This document shows positions 23,478-23,484 of a stretch of DNA of 23,484 bases, one piece after another; within the stretch, counting starts at the first letter, position 1, and the number at the start of each line of letters is the position of its first letter. Under the pieces are notes generated by a model that saw only the letters and a list, made by a program, of their open reading frames with translations, was not told the origin of the DNA and made no database searches. Source of the DNA: Syntrophomonadaceae bacterium (GTDB taxonomy: Bacteria > Bacillota > Dethiobacteria > DTU022). The stretch is taken from NCBI GenBank assembly GCA_003553305.1, contig PWEB01000088.1, positions 1-23,484 on the forward strand, written 5' to 3'. The position numbers and the translations under genes are program-made.

Positions 23478-23484
23478 GTTATAA

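Noticed and set aside
1..23484. CRISPR array, tRNA, rRNA, SRP RNA, riboswitch, insertion sequence, phage or toxin-antitoxin system
   Set aside because: I looked for regular repeats, cloverleaf or T-loop motifs, transposase or integrase motifs and small paired genes, and saw none. The window reads as vertically inherited core genome with no sign of a new multi-gene system.

Overview
The window is a contiguous stretch of bacterial core genome with moderate GC content. It most likely comes from an endospore-forming or formerly sporulating member of the Clostridia (Bacillota). The evidence is the Firmicute-type gene order rpmF-plsX-fabH-fabD-fabG-acpP-fabF-rnc-smc-ftsY-ylxM-ffh-rpsP-khpA-rimM-trmD-rplS, plus a spoVS gene, a MutS2, a PASTA-bearing class A penicillin-binding protein, strong AGGAGG/GGAGGTG ribosome binding sites and very frequent TTG starts. 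I cannot name a genus from the sequence alone. There are 24 genes: one truncated at the left edge and 23 complete.

Layout. 1-1037: 3' part of mutS2 (+). 1107-3947: class A PBP (-), convergent with mutS2. 4071-4703: CheC-type phosphatase (-). 4704-4924: divergent promoter region. 4925-7114: fused ADP-forming acyl/acetyl-CoA synthetase (+). 7184-7597: membrane-anchored NusG-domain-II protein (+). 7669-7697: a perfect-consensus sigma-A promoter that opens a long co-directional run. 7724-8453: DUF177/YceD protein and ribosomal protein L32. 8464-8514: a terminator-like hairpin. 8554-13873: phospholipid and type II fatty acid synthesis genes. 13895-14590: RNase III. 14639-14932: SpoVS. 14966-19444: SMC and the SRP receptor FtsY. 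19475-19534: a promoter plus a hairpin that contains the ylxM ribosome binding site. 19540-21249: YlxM and Ffh. 21320-23477: S16, KhpA, RimM, TrmD and L19.

The right-hand 16 kb couples envelope growth (acyl chain synthesis, PlsX), chromosome condensation (SMC), membrane protein targeting (FtsY, YlxM, Ffh) and ribosome assembly or tRNA modification (L32, S16, RimM, TrmD, L19, RNase III). The left part holds accessory housekeeping: recombination or ribosome rescue (MutS2), peptidoglycan synthesis, chemotaxis adaptation and acetate/acyl-CoA energy metabolism.

No CRISPR array, tRNA, rRNA, insertion sequence, phage gene or obviously new multi-gene system is visible. The features most worth a second look are regulatory: the 11-bp hairpin over the ylxM ribosome binding site, whose 5' arm is cut by the predicted start of its own promoter, and the 11-bp hairpin between rpmF and plsX. 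Protein-level curiosities are an LSAGE (not LSGGE) signature in SMC, a GLSLG (not GHSLG) elbow in FabD, and an ADP-forming acetyl-CoA synthetase close to where many relatives carry acetate kinase. The largest gene-free gap is 221 bases, so no stretch over 300 bases lacks a gene.
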